NCBI GenBank assembly: GCA_947476465.1
Contig: CANJQN010000001.1
Coordinates: 62,001-126,000, forward strand
DNA length: 64,000 nucleotides
Direction: 5' to 3'
Source: Comamonadaceae bacterium
GTDB lineage: Bacteria > Pseudomonadota > Gammaproteobacteria > Burkholderiales > Burkholderiaceae_C
Shown here: piece after piece, positions 53,570 through 61,680 of the stretch
Position numbering within the stretch: position 1 is the first letter of the stretch
Layout: each line of letters starts with the position of its first letter
Translations under genes and position numbers: made by a program
The notes under the pieces: model-generated
What the model saw: only the letters and a program-made list of their open reading frames with translations
Told to the model about the DNA's origin: nothing
Databases searched by the model: none

Positions 53570-53956
53570 TCAGCCAGCGGACGAATAGTCCTCGGCCGAC
53601 ACGGCGTCCGCCCACGTCGTCTTGCCGATGGAGGTGGCCATGTGAACCATATAGCTGCCCTCGGCCGCCCCGTGCCAATGACGCTCGTTCGGCCCGATCC
53701 AGACCACGTCGCCCATCCGGATCGGCTGCGCAGCCTCGCCGTCTTTGCAGATCCAGCCCTTGCCGGCCGTGACGTGCAGCACCTGCCCGCGCTCGTGGGC
53801 ATGCCAGTGCGTCCGGCCGCCCGGAGGGAAAAAGACGTTGTTGATCGACACCCCGTCGGTCGTGGGCATGACAGGGTCGGCCCATACCGCGCCGGTAAAC
53901 GTGGGGCCACGCTGCTCAGAGGGCGCTTCGTCCACCCGACCGTGAAAAACCTTCAT
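53570..53956 (-). CDS. Cupin domain protein
   Basis: 128 residues, single cupin barrel. Metal motif THWHAHERGQVLHVTAG, with His, His, Glu and the later His in NERHWHG, is complete. Such small cupins act as isomerases, dioxygenases or binding proteins; substrate unknown. It converges with the CoA ester lyase (10 bases) and lies in a minus-strand group with NIPSNAP and Ldh-type genes. Confidence 0.84.
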   Translation of the reverse strand: MKVFHGRVDEAPSEQRGPTFTGAVWADPVMPTTDGVSINNVFFPPGGRTHWHAHERGQVLHVTAGKGWICKDGEAAQPIRMGDVVWIGPNERHWHGAAEGSYMVHMATSIGKTTWADAVSAEDYSSAG

Positions 53957-54077
53957 GACGGTTCCTTCCTGTGTTTGTTGAATCAGGGATGCAGCCCCAC
54001 GCCGCCGGCGGTGTCACCGATGGCATCGACCACGCGGTTGCTGATCAGGTCGCCGTAGCCCAGCGCCGTCCCCAGCC

Positions 54078-54404
54078 TCACTTTGCCGGGAAGAAGGCGC
54101 AGGGCGCCAGGAACTGGCTCGACACACGCGCCAGGATCGGCTTGTCGGCCTCGCTCTCGGTGCGGCGGGCGATCCACTGCGGGTCGGCCTGGAAGGCGCT
54201 CCACTTGGCCTCGCGTTCAGCCATGTCCTTCCATTCAAGCAGGTACATCAGTTCGTGATTGTCCTGGCCCACCAGCGTGGTCCAAAAGCCCAGGGGCTTG
54301 ATGCCGTACTTCTCGAAAAAGCCCAGCGTGTGGTTCTTGAAGCGCTCCTGCAGTGCCGGCATGCGCCCGGGCGCGCAGTAGTAGGTACGCATTTCGATCA
54401 TCAT
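54078..54404 (-). CDS. NIPSNAP family protein
   Basis: 108 residues, ferredoxin-like dimeric alpha-beta barrel. MMIEMRTYYCAPGRMPALQERF and the C-terminal EWKDMAEREAKWSAFQ are family blocks. NIPSNAP proteins often sit in catabolic gene clusters but have no settled reaction. It is 64 bases downstream of the Ldh-type gene, same strand. Confidence 0.85.
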   Translation of the reverse strand: MMIEMRTYYCAPGRMPALQERFKNHTLGFFEKYGIKPLGFWTTLVGQDNHELMYLLEWKDMAEREAKWSAFQADPQWIARRTESEADKPILARVSSQFLAPCAFFPAK

Positions 54405-54468
54405 GTGTCGTCACTCCTGGTGGGGTTGCAAAGTTTCAGCGGATCGAGGGATCAGAGCCTGCGTCGGT

Positions 54469-55452
54469 TCAATCGGCCAGCGCCATGAGGCTGGCGTGAA
54501 TCACGTCGGGAATCTCAAGGAAACCCTCTTGAAGCCGCTGTGCGCGATCTTTAGCCGAGCGCTCGAAGGGCACCCGCACCGGCGAGTGCGGATCCAGTGG
54601 GCGCGCCGTATGCATCCACTCGACGTACTCAGCCACCTTGGCGGCGAAGTCCTCCCCGGGCGTCAGCACCTTCGGATCGATCATGATGATCAGGCAGCCG
54701 AAGCGCTCGAGTTCCAGCGGAAGGGTGGTGGAGCCCGCCATGATTCCCAGCAATTGAACCACCAGCCCGAGGCCCGAGCCCTTGGGGCCACCCCAGTTGA
54801 CCAGCGCGCCGCCCAGCGCTGCGGCGGGGTCGGTGGTCAGGCGGCCCTCGCCGTCGTAGGCCACGCCTTCGGCGATAGGCATGCCCAGCCGGCGCGCCAG
54901 CATCGCGTCCGCGTGGATGATGACGGAGGTGCCGATGTCCCAGATCACTGGCGTGCCGGTGTTGGGAAATCCGAAGCACATCGGGTTGGTACCGAAGCGC
55001 GCTTGCGTCGCGCCGTGCGGCGCCACCCAGGCGGAGGCATTGGAGGCAATCATGGTCACCAGGCCCTGCGCCACTGCCATCTCGGCGTAATAGGACAGCA
55101 TTCCGGTGTACCAGGTGTTGTTCGCTGCGACCATCGCGATGCCGCAGCCGCGGGCCTTGCGGATCGCCACCTCGGTGGCATGGCGGCCGACCAGGTAGCC
55201 CACGTTGTCGCCGCCGTCGATGCGCACCGACACCGGCGTCTCGATCTCGGTGCGGATCGGCGTGCGCGGCGTCTTGGTACGCTCCATGCGCTCACAGATG
55301 CTGATGGCGCGGGCCAGGCCGCCCTGACGCAGGCCGCGCAGCTCCGAGTCGAGCAGGTGGTCGGCGATGATGGCAGCCTCGGCCTCGGTGTGGCCGGGGT
55401 GCCGCATGACGGCCTCGAGCAGCGCTCGGGCCTCGGGAATGGAAATTCGCAT
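54469..55452 (-). CDS. Ldh family (malate/L-lactate/ureidoglycolate dehydrogenase type) oxidoreductase
   Basis: 327 residues. Family blocks: ISIPEARALLEAVMRHPGHT, GDNVGYLVGRHATEVAI, AVNNTWYTG-like ANNTWYTGMLSYYAE and GPKGSGLGLVVQLL. Such enzymes oxidise 2-hydroxy acids with NAD(P). ATG 55452 is a good start. It is divergent to the MBL gene, with a palindromic region between. Confidence 0.87.
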   Translation of the reverse strand: MRISIPEARALLEAVMRHPGHTEAEAAIIADHLLDSELRGLRQGGLARAISICERMERTKTPRTPIRTEIETPVSVRIDGGDNVGYLVGRHATEVAIRKARGCGIAMVAANNTWYTGMLSYYAEMAVAQGLVTMIASNASAWVAPHGATQARFGTNPMCFGFPNTGTPVIWDIGTSVIIHADAMLARRLGMPIAEGVAYDGEGRLTTDPAAALGGALVNWGGPKGSGLGLVVQLLGIMAGSTTLPLELERFGCLIIMIDPKVLTPGEDFAAKVAEYVEWMHTARPLDPHSPVRVPFERSAKDRAQRLQEGFLEIPDVIHASLMALAD

Positions 55453-55594
55453 GGCGGTGTTACCAGCGGTTTAGTCGGGAGAATGATGAACTGGGCTACC
55501 TGGACCTGAGGCGCCTGGCTCAGAGCATAGACGACGCTGCAAGCCACGTCACCCGGATCAAGTGCCGACGAGCCGTCCAAGCCCTGTCGTCTTA

Positions 55595-55609
55595 CTTCGT
55601 GCGATATGG
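55595..55609 (-). promoter_or_regulatory. Degenerate operator-like motif, Ldh-type / MBL divergent region
   Basis: On the minus strand this reads CCATATCGCACGAAG, matching CCTTATCGTACGCAC (52558-52572) in 11 of 15 bases and sharing CATATC with 56606-56618. It lies 70-84 bases before the MBL start. Confidence 0.35.
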
Positions 55610-55616
55610 CTATTGG

Positions 55617-55630
55617 CATGGTTGACCATG
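55617..55630. promoter_or_regulatory. Perfect palindrome CATGGT-TG-ACCATG
   Basis: A perfect 6+6 inverted repeat with a two-base centre lies between the divergent Ldh-type and MBL genes, 48 bases before the MBL start. It contains TTGACC and may overlap a -35. The motif differs from the GCAT..ATGC family, so a second regulator may be involved. Confidence 0.4.
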
Positions 55631-55678
55631 TTGCGGATACTGCAATTTTTTCGGGGTTGAACTGGAGCTGAACACGCC

Positions 55679-56482
55679 ATGTCCCAGGAAGACGAATATG
55701 AGGTTTTCGCGATCCGTTACGCCACGCGCGAGGGTCGCCGCCAGGACCACTTTGTAGGTGGGGACCCGCATGACGCACCTCATGCGATGGACTACTTTGT
55801 CTGGCTGGTTCGCAATGAGCAGACCAGCTTCGTGGTGGACACGGGTTTCAATGCCCAAATGGCCGTCCAGCGACGCCGGCAGTTCCTGCGCTCACCCAAG
55901 GATGGCCTTGCCCTGCTCGGCGTCGACGCCTCGCAGGTGCAGGACATCGTCATCACGCACCTGCATTACGACCATATCGGCACCTTCGACGATTTTCCGA
56001 AGGCCCGCTTCCATCTGCAGGATGCGGAGATGAACTTCGCCACGGGCCGTCACATGTGCGAAGGGTTTTTCAACCACGCCTACGAAGTCGAAGACGTGGT
56101 GGGCATGGTCAGGCTCGTCTACAAGGACCGCGTGCGCTTTCACGACGGAACCCACGAGCTGGCGCCCGGCGTGACACTGCATCACCTTGGCGGGCACACC
56201 GCAGGCCTGCAGTGCGTGCGCGTAAAGACGCGGCGCGGGTGGGTGGTGCTGGCATCAGATGCCAGCCACTACTACGAGCATTTCCGCCAGCGGCGTTGCT
56301 TCACGCTGGCGTTCAACCTGGGCGACATGCTCAATGCCTATCGCACCCTGGACGAGCTGGCCGAGTCGCCCGACCACATCGTGCCGGGCCACGATCCGCT
56401 GGTCATGCAGTATTACCCCGCCGTTTCACCCGAGCTCGAAGGCATCGCCGTGCGGCTGGACGTTGCGCCCAAGGCCCTCTGA
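55679..56482 (+). CDS. MBL-fold hydrolase, N-acyl-homoserine-lactonase-like (paralogue)
   Basis: 267 residues. HLHYDHIG, GGHTAGLQC, SDASHYYE and VPGHDPLVM are the metal-site blocks. It aligns along its length with the protein encoded at 39915-40751, both sharing RYATREGRR/RYATRVGRR, GGDPHD and DTGFN. Substrate unknown, probably a lactone. ATG 55679 is preceded by GAGCTG at normal spacing. The acyl-CoA dehydrogenase gene follows 192 bases downstream. Confidence 0.86.
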   Translation: MSQEDEYEVFAIRYATREGRRQDHFVGGDPHDAPHAMDYFVWLVRNEQTSFVVDTGFNAQMAVQRRRQFLRSPKDGLALLGVDASQVQDIVITHLHYDHIGTFDDFPKARFHLQDAEMNFATGRHMCEGFFNHAYEVEDVVGMVRLVYKDRVRFHDGTHELAPGVTLHHLGGHTAGLQCVRVKTRRGWVVLASDASHYYEHFRQRRCFTLAFNLGDMLNAYRTLDELAESPDHIVPGHDPLVMQYYPAVSPELEGIAVRLDVAPKAL

Positions 56483-56604
56483 GGCGCTTGATCTGCAGGG
56501 CTGGACAGCCCCGGCACCCGAGCCGACGTGTGGCCAGCGCATGCTGAGTGTCCGAGGCGCAGCACGGGCTTTGCGCCAGAGTCATTGCGCGTGAACGGTA
56601 TTGC

Positions 56605-56619
56605 GGCATATCATATGCC
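56605..56619. promoter_or_regulatory. Perfect palindrome GGCATATCATATGCC, acyl-CoA dehydrogenase promoter
   Basis: Seven-base arms around one central base. The 13-base core GCATATCATATGC is the best copy of the motif also seen at 47259 and, more loosely, at 52558 and 55595. A -10-like TTTAAT (56628) starts 22 bases after the core, so the site covers the -35 position of the gene starting at 56675. A FadR, TetR or GntR-like regulator could bind it. Confidence 0.6.
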
Positions 56620-56674
56620 AACATACTTTTAATAGGCGCGGGCTTCGCCAGCGCGCGGCCTGGAAGAGCTGCGA

Positions 56675-57841
56675 ATGTCAGAAAGAAACCTCTACAACCA
56701 AGATCACGAAGCGTTCCGCGACACGGTGCGCCGCTTCATCCAGAGCGAGATCACGCCCTTTCACATGCAGTGGGAGCGCGACGGCCAGGTTCCGCGTGAA
56801 TTGTGGCAAAAGGCTGGCGCCGCCGGTCTGCTGGGTTGCTCGGTGCCTGAGGAATACGGTGGCGCCGGCGCCGACGCATTGTTCAACTTCGTTGTCGTCG
56901 AGGAGCTGGCGGCCGCCGGCGTCACCGGCCCGGCGTTCGCCGTCCACAACGAGATGGTGATCCCTTACATCTACGCGTTTGGCACCGACGAGCAAAAGCG
57001 CCGCTGGCTGCCCGGTATGGTGCGTGGCGAGATCATTGGCGCACTGGGCATGACCGAGCCCCAGGCCGGCAGCGACGTGCGCGGCATCCGCACCCGCGCC
57101 GTGCGCGACGGCGGTCACTATGTGGTCGACGGCCAGAAGACCTTTATCTCCAACGGCCAGCTGTGCGATGTGCTGATCCTGGCCTGCAAGACCGACCCGC
57201 AAGACGCCAAGGGCGGCGGCATCTCACTGCTGATCGCCGACGCCACGACTGCCGGCTTCGTTCGGGGCAGGCGCCTGGAGAAAATTGGCTTGAAGGCGCA
57301 GGACACCTCCGAGCTGTTTTTCGAAAACATGAGCGTGCCTGTGAGCAACCTGCTGGGCGCGGAGCATGGCGGCTTGAAGTTGCTGATGAAGAACCTCGCG
57401 CAAGAGCGCCTGACCCAGGCCGTGCGCTCTGCCACCGCGATTGAGGCCATGCTGCAGTGGACCATCGACTACGCACGCGAGCGCAAGATGTTCGGGCATA
57501 CCCTGGCGGATTTCCAGAACACCCAGTTCAAGCTGGCCGAGCTCAAGACCGAGGCCACCATCAGCCGCGTCTTCACCGATCACTGCATCCGCCTGTTCAT
57601 CGACGGAAAGCTCGACGGCAACACCGCCGCCATGGCCAAGATGTGGGTGACCGAACTGCACGGCAAAGTGGCCGACCAGTGCCTGCAGCTGTTCGGCGGC
57701 TGGGGTTATATGTGGGAATACCCCATCGCCCGCGCCTATGCCGACGCCCGCATCACACGCATCGCCGGCGGCTCGATCGAAGTCATGAAGCAGATCATCG
57801 GGCGCAGCCTTTTCGCCGATTCAAAAAAGGACAAGAGATGA
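56675..57841 (+). CDS. Acyl-CoA dehydrogenase, long-chain/isovaleryl type
   Basis: 388 residues. FAD-binding ALGMTEPQAGSDVRGIRT and TFISNGQLCDVLILA are clear; the usual C-terminal catalytic Glu is replaced in IAGGSIEVMK by Gly, and the catalytic base is instead predicted as Glu244 in LAQERLTQAV, which is the position used in long-chain and isovaleryl dehydrogenases. It introduces a trans-2,3 double bond in an acyl-CoA. It is preceded by a palindromic operator and followed by a Bug protein. Confidence 0.92.
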   Translation: MSERNLYNQDHEAFRDTVRRFIQSEITPFHMQWERDGQVPRELWQKAGAAGLLGCSVPEEYGGAGADALFNFVVVEELAAAGVTGPAFAVHNEMVIPYIYAFGTDEQKRRWLPGMVRGEIIGALGMTEPQAGSDVRGIRTRAVRDGGHYVVDGQKTFISNGQLCDVLILACKTDPQDAKGGGISLLIADATTAGFVRGRRLEKIGLKAQDTSELFFENMSVPVSNLLGAEHGGLKLLMKNLAQERLTQAVRSATAIEAMLQWTIDYARERKMFGHTLADFQNTQFKLAELKTEATISRVFTDHCIRLFIDGKLDGNTAAMAKMWVTELHGKVADQCLQLFGGWGYMWEYPIARAYADARITRIAGGSIEVMKQIIGRSLFADSKKDKR

Positions 57842-57886
57842 ACCGACGTTCCTTCCACTGCCCCATCCCATCCATAGAACCAGGAG

Positions 57887-58876
57887 ATGATCATGCGTAG
57901 AACCCTGCTCAAGGCCAGTGTCGCGGCCGCCGTGTTGGCCACCCTGGCGCCAGCCAGCTGGTCGCAAGACCGCTACCCCAACCGCCCTGTCCGCTTCGTC
58001 GTGCCAGCGGCCGCCGGCGGCCCAAGCGACGTCGTCGCACGCATCGTCGCAGACAAGCTGGGGCAGGCTCTGGGTCAGTCGGTCGTGGTCGAGAACAAGC
58101 CCGGCAACGCGCAGATCATGGGCACCGCGTTCGTGGCGCAAGCCAATCCGGACGGCTACACGCTGCTGTTCACCACCAGCACGCCCATCGTGATGGTGCC
58201 CGCCACAATCAAGAAGCCACCGTACGACGTGCTGCGCGACCTGACCACCGTGTCGCACCTGGGCATCACGCCGCTGGTGGTGTATTCGAACGCGGCGCTG
58301 CCGATCAACAACATCAAGCAGCTGGCCGACTACGCCAGATCCAAGCCGGACGCGTCCAACTACGGCTCCTATGGCGCCGGCTCCAGCGCGCATGTGCTGG
58401 GCGAGATGCTGAACAAGCAGCTGGGCACCAAGATCGTCCACATACCGTTCAAGGGCGTGGCGCCGGAACTGCAGGCCCTGGCCGCCGGCGAGCTCACCTA
58501 CGGCGTGGCCGACATCGGCACCGCCAAGGCGCTGGTGGCGGCCGGCAAGATCCGCCCGATCGCCGTGACCGGCACCCAGCGTGCGCCGGCGCTGCCGGAC
58601 GTGGCCACCTTCGCCGAACAGGGCATCACCGGCATGGAGCCCTTCTCGCCGTGGTGGGGCCTGTTCGCGCCGGCCAAGACGCCCAGCGCCATCGTCGATC
58701 AGGTGGCCGCCGAGGTTGCCAAGATCGTCAAGTCGCCGGAGGTGCGCGAGCGCTTCCTGGGCTTCGGCATCGACCCCACCGGCACCACCGCCGCGCAGGG
58801 CAACGAGATGACCCGCGCCGACATGGCCAAGTGGCAATCGATCATCAAGGACGTTTCCTACATCAACTTCGAGTGA
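57887..58876 (+). CDS. Bug family tripartite-tricarboxylate-type substrate-binding protein
   Basis: 329 residues. Sec signal (MRRTLLKASVAAAVLATLAP, cleavage near SWSQ-D), then the TctC/Bug fold: RPVRFVVPAAAGGPSDVVAR, VVENKPGNAQIMG and IPFKGVAPELQALAAGELTYG. These proteins bind carboxylic acids in the periplasm. No TctA/TctB membrane genes are nearby. A start at 57893 is also possible. It follows the acyl-CoA dehydrogenase by 45 bases on the same strand. Confidence 0.9.
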   Translation: MIMRRTLLKASVAAAVLATLAPASWSQDRYPNRPVRFVVPAAAGGPSDVVARIVADKLGQALGQSVVVENKPGNAQIMGTAFVAQANPDGYTLLFTTSTPIVMVPATIKKPPYDVLRDLTTVSHLGITPLVVYSNAALPINNIKQLADYARSKPDASNYGSYGAGSSAHVLGEMLNKQLGTKIVHIPFKGVAPELQALAAGELTYGVADIGTAKALVAAGKIRPIAVTGTQRAPALPDVATFAEQGITGMEPFSPWWGLFAPAKTPSAIVDQVAAEVAKIVKSPEVRERFLGFGIDPTGTTAAQGNEMTRADMAKWQSIIKDVSYINFE

Positions 58877-58906
58877 CTCGGATCGCCGCCTGAACCTTGA
58901 GCAGGT

Positions 58907-59914
58907 TCAGTTCTGGATCATTTTCGCGGCGGTGCCCACCCGGATGGCGTCGGCGATCTCCTTCTCGACGGCTTCGCGCATCTGGTCACGTGTGCCCAGT
59001 CGCCGCTCCAGCCCCTGCCGGGCGAGCACCTGACGGACCTCTTCGCCATCGAGGGCAGCGCGCAGGTCGGCATTGAGCTTGTCCAGCAAGGGCGCGGGCA
59101 CCGCGGCGGGCGCGAGCACGCCGTACCACGTGTCCCATGCGACCGGGTAGCCCTGTTCGGTCAGAGTGGGCACATCAGGGTAGCCCTCGATGCGCCGTGA
59201 GGACGCCGCACCGACGGCGCGGGCCTTGCCGGCCTGCAGGCTGGGCAGCACACTGAAGACACTGCCCATGTAGGCGCTCACGTGCCCCCCGTTCAATGCG
59301 GCCAACGCGGGCGCCGCGCCGTTGAACGGCACCTGAAGGATGTCGGCCGAGGTGATCTGCTTGAGCAACTCGAATGCGAAGCTGGGCGCGCTGCCGGCGG
59401 ACGCGTTCGCATAGCTGTACTTGCCTGGATTGGCCTTGGCGAGCTCGACAAACTCCTTCACGGTGGTCGCCGGCGCCTGCGTGCTGACCACCATCAGCGT
59501 GGGCGACACACCGATGAAGCCGACCATGGAGAAGTCGCGCATGGTGCGGTAGGGCGTGGTCTTGGGGTTGAGCACTTCGGCGGCGCCGTTGGTGGCACCG
59601 GCCGAAATGAGCAAGGTGTGTCCGTCGGGTGCTGCCTGTGCCACCGAATGGGCGCCGATCGTTCCCGAGGCGCCGGGCCTGTTTTCCACAATGACCGGCG
59701 ATTTCCAGACATCCTGCAGGCGCTGCGCGAGCACGCGCCCGACGGCGTCCGCCGGACCGCCAGGGGGAAAGGGAACGACGATGCGCACAGTCCCCTTCGG
59801 AAATGCGGTGGGCGGCTGGCCCGGGCTTTGGGCCCCGGCGGGACCGTACACCAGGGCGGCACCCGCCAGGATAACCAGGGCCGAAGCCGCAAGAGTTCTG
59901 CGTCGCAACGTCAT
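58907..59914 (-). CDS. Bug family tripartite-tricarboxylate-type substrate-binding protein (second)
   Basis: 335 residues. Sec-type N-terminus RRRTLAASALVILAGAALVY, then VRIVVPFPPGGPADAVGRVL, VIVENRPGASGTIGAHSVAQ and QVPFNGAAPALAALNGGHVS. Same family as the protein at 57887-58876, but only distantly alike, so not a recent duplication. It is the last gene of the minus-strand operon running from beyond 64000, and converges with the first Bug gene. Confidence 0.9.
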   Translation of the reverse strand: MTLRRRTLAASALVILAGAALVYGPAGAQSPGQPPTAFPKGTVRIVVPFPPGGPADAVGRVLAQRLQDVWKSPVIVENRPGASGTIGAHSVAQAAPDGHTLLISAGATNGAAEVLNPKTTPYRTMRDFSMVGFIGVSPTLMVVSTQAPATTVKEFVELAKANPGKYSYANASAGSAPSFAFELLKQITSADILQVPFNGAAPALAALNGGHVSAYMGSVFSVLPSLQAGKARAVGAASSRRIEGYPDVPTLTEQGYPVAWDTWYGVLAPAAVPAPLLDKLNADLRAALDGEEVRQVLARQGLERRLGTRDQMREAVEKEIADAIRVGTAAKMIQN

Positions 59915-59956
59915 CGTCTGTCTCCTTCAGTGAGGGGCCGGCAAGACGCCGGCAAT

Positions 59957-60709
59957 TTAGCGGTAGAAACCTTCCTTGTCGATGGATCTCAGCGCCTCGA
60001 GCTCGGCCTGAGAGGGCGGCTGCGTCTCGCGCACGGCATCGGCTACCTTGAGCTTCCAGCCCGTATGGTCCTGCACCTGTTCCACCGTCACGCCCGGGTG
60101 GACCGAGCGCAACTCCATCTCGCCACCTTCGTCAAAACCCAGAATGCCCAGGTCGGTGATGACCATCTCGGGCCCGCCGCCCCGGATGCCAGCCTCGGCG
60201 CGCCCCCGGCGGCCACCGACAAAGCCGGGGCTGGTGATGAAGTCGACGTTTTCGGGAAAGCGCCGGCGCTCGTGCGTCATCACCACGATGGTTCGCCGCG
60301 CCATCGACGCGATGTCGCCGGCGCCACCGCTTCCGGGCAGCCGCACGGTGGGCCGGTGATAGTCGCCGATCACGGTGCTGTTGAGGTTGCCCCAGCGGTC
60401 GATCTGCGCGCCGCCGAGAAAGCCGACGTCGATGCGCCCGCCCTGCAACACCCAGTTGAAAGTCTCGAACGAGCCAAGGATGCATTGCGAGTTGGCGGTG
60501 ACGCCGGCGTCGCCCACCGACAGGGGCATGCGAAATGGCTTGGCGCCAACGATGCCGGTCTCGTACACCAGCACCAGCCGGGGCGCCCGGGTCTGGCGGG
60601 CCAGGTTGGCCGCCATGTTGGGCAGGCCCACGCCCACGAACACCACGGTGCCGTCCTGCAGCATGCGCGACGCCACCACGGTCATCAGCTCTTTGTTGGT
60701 TGCCTGCAT
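59957..60709 (-). CDS. CoA-transferase subunit beta (glutaconate/IpdB-like)
   Basis: 250 residues. GVGLPNMAANLARQT, LVYETGIVGAKPFRMPLSVGD with the candidate catalytic Glu at about 50, QIDRWGNLNSTVIGDY and PGSGGAGDIASMARRTIVV are the GCT family blocks. ATG 60709 has GAGGAG 8 bases before; a GTG two codons earlier is too close to it. Together with the alpha subunit it forms a heterodimer that moves CoA between acids, or, as in IpdAB of steroid degradation, hydrolyses a ring by retro-Claisen reaction. Confidence 0.9.
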   Translation of the reverse strand: MQATNKELMTVVASRMLQDGTVVFVGVGLPNMAANLARQTRAPRLVLVYETGIVGAKPFRMPLSVGDAGVTANSQCILGSFETFNWVLQGGRIDVGFLGGAQIDRWGNLNSTVIGDYHRPTVRLPGSGGAGDIASMARRTIVVMTHERRRFPENVDFITSPGFVGGRRGRAEAGIRGGGPEMVITDLGILGFDEGGEMELRSVHPGVTVEQVQDHTGWKLKVADAVRETQPPSQAELEALRSIDKEGFYR

Positions 60710-60721
60710 GAACACGGCTCC

Positions 60722-61651
60722 TCAGTCGTTTCGGCCGTAGTTGACCGGGTAGCTGTAGTGCGGACGCACCTGGATGTCGAGCAGGGTTTTCGCGGGCAGC
60801 CGTGCCATGAACTCCGCGTGGTCGCGCACGCCGAACACGTGCTCGTCGAGGTAGGCAGCCACGCCACCGGGCTGTTTGCATACCGATCCCCAGGCGAGGT
60901 AGGCGGCGTTGTGGCGGTCGTAGTAGCCCTGTGCGAAGGACGGGTAGGCGCCCCACGGCACCTTGACCACGGCGCTCACCGCAAAGGCCGGAATGACGGT
61001 GCGATTGGGGTCGGACCGCACCACCGATTCGTCGACGATCTCCTCGACGGTGGCGATCACGTGGCGCGAGGCGAACACAGCCTCGCGGATGTCACCGATC
61101 ACGCCCCAGATCTGAAGGTTGCCCTCGGCATCGGCGCGCTGCGCATGCACCAGCGTGACGTCGGGGTTGAGCGCCGGCACCGTATCGTGCCGCGCGCCCG
61201 TATAGGGACAGATGACGCTGCGGATCTTCGGATTTACGCGTCCCAGATGCGTCGCGGCGCCCGGGGGCAGCGGATAGAACGACTGGCCCGATGCACCCGC
61301 ATAAAGTGTGGCGAGCAACTGGTGGTGGGTGTACTCCTCCCACTCGACGCTGCCGCTTTCCAGGGCCTCGCGCGTCGGGCCGAGCAGGCCGACGCCCGCG
61401 ATGCCGGCGTAGCTGAAGATCAGTTTGCGGGCAACGCCGGCGGCCACCGCCTGATCGAAAATGATGTTGACGTTGCTGCGCGCCAGCGTGAGGTTGCGCT
61501 TGCGCTGGCGAATCACCTCGTGCATCGCGGCATGGGGCTCCAGCTGCGTCCACCCGGCGCAGTACAGCATGTCGCCATCGTTGACGAAGCGGCTTACCGC
61601 CTCGTCCAGTTGCATCACCTTGCTGCGGGCAGCGGTCTCGTTCACGGGCAT
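60722..61651 (-). CDS. CoA-transferase subunit alpha (glutaconate/IpdA-like)
   Basis: 309 residues. KVMQLDEAVSRFVNDGDMLY, GWTQLEPHAAMHEVIRQRKR, LARSNVNIIFDQAVAAGVA, FAVSAVVKVPWGAYPSFAQG are GCT alpha blocks. Start choices are ATG 61651 (AAGGAG close upstream), GTG 61645 (AAGGAG at ideal distance) and GTG 61684 overlapping the carboxylase stop; the region before 61651 is not conserved. Twelve bases separate it from the beta subunit. Confidence 0.88.
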   Translation of the reverse strand: MPVNETAARSKVMQLDEAVSRFVNDGDMLYCAGWTQLEPHAAMHEVIRQRKRNLTLARSNVNIIFDQAVAAGVARKLIFSYAGIAGVGLLGPTREALESGSVEWEEYTHHQLLATLYAGASGQSFYPLPPGAATHLGRVNPKIRSVICPYTGARHDTVPALNPDVTLVHAQRADAEGNLQIWGVIGDIREAVFASRHVIATVEEIVDESVVRSDPNRTVIPAFAVSAVVKVPWGAYPSFAQGYYDRHNAAYLAWGSVCKQPGGVAAYLDEHVFGVRDHAEFMARLPAKTLLDIQVRPHYSYPVNYGRND

Positions 61652-61680
61652 TTCTCCTTCGATGGGGGCGGGGTACGCGG

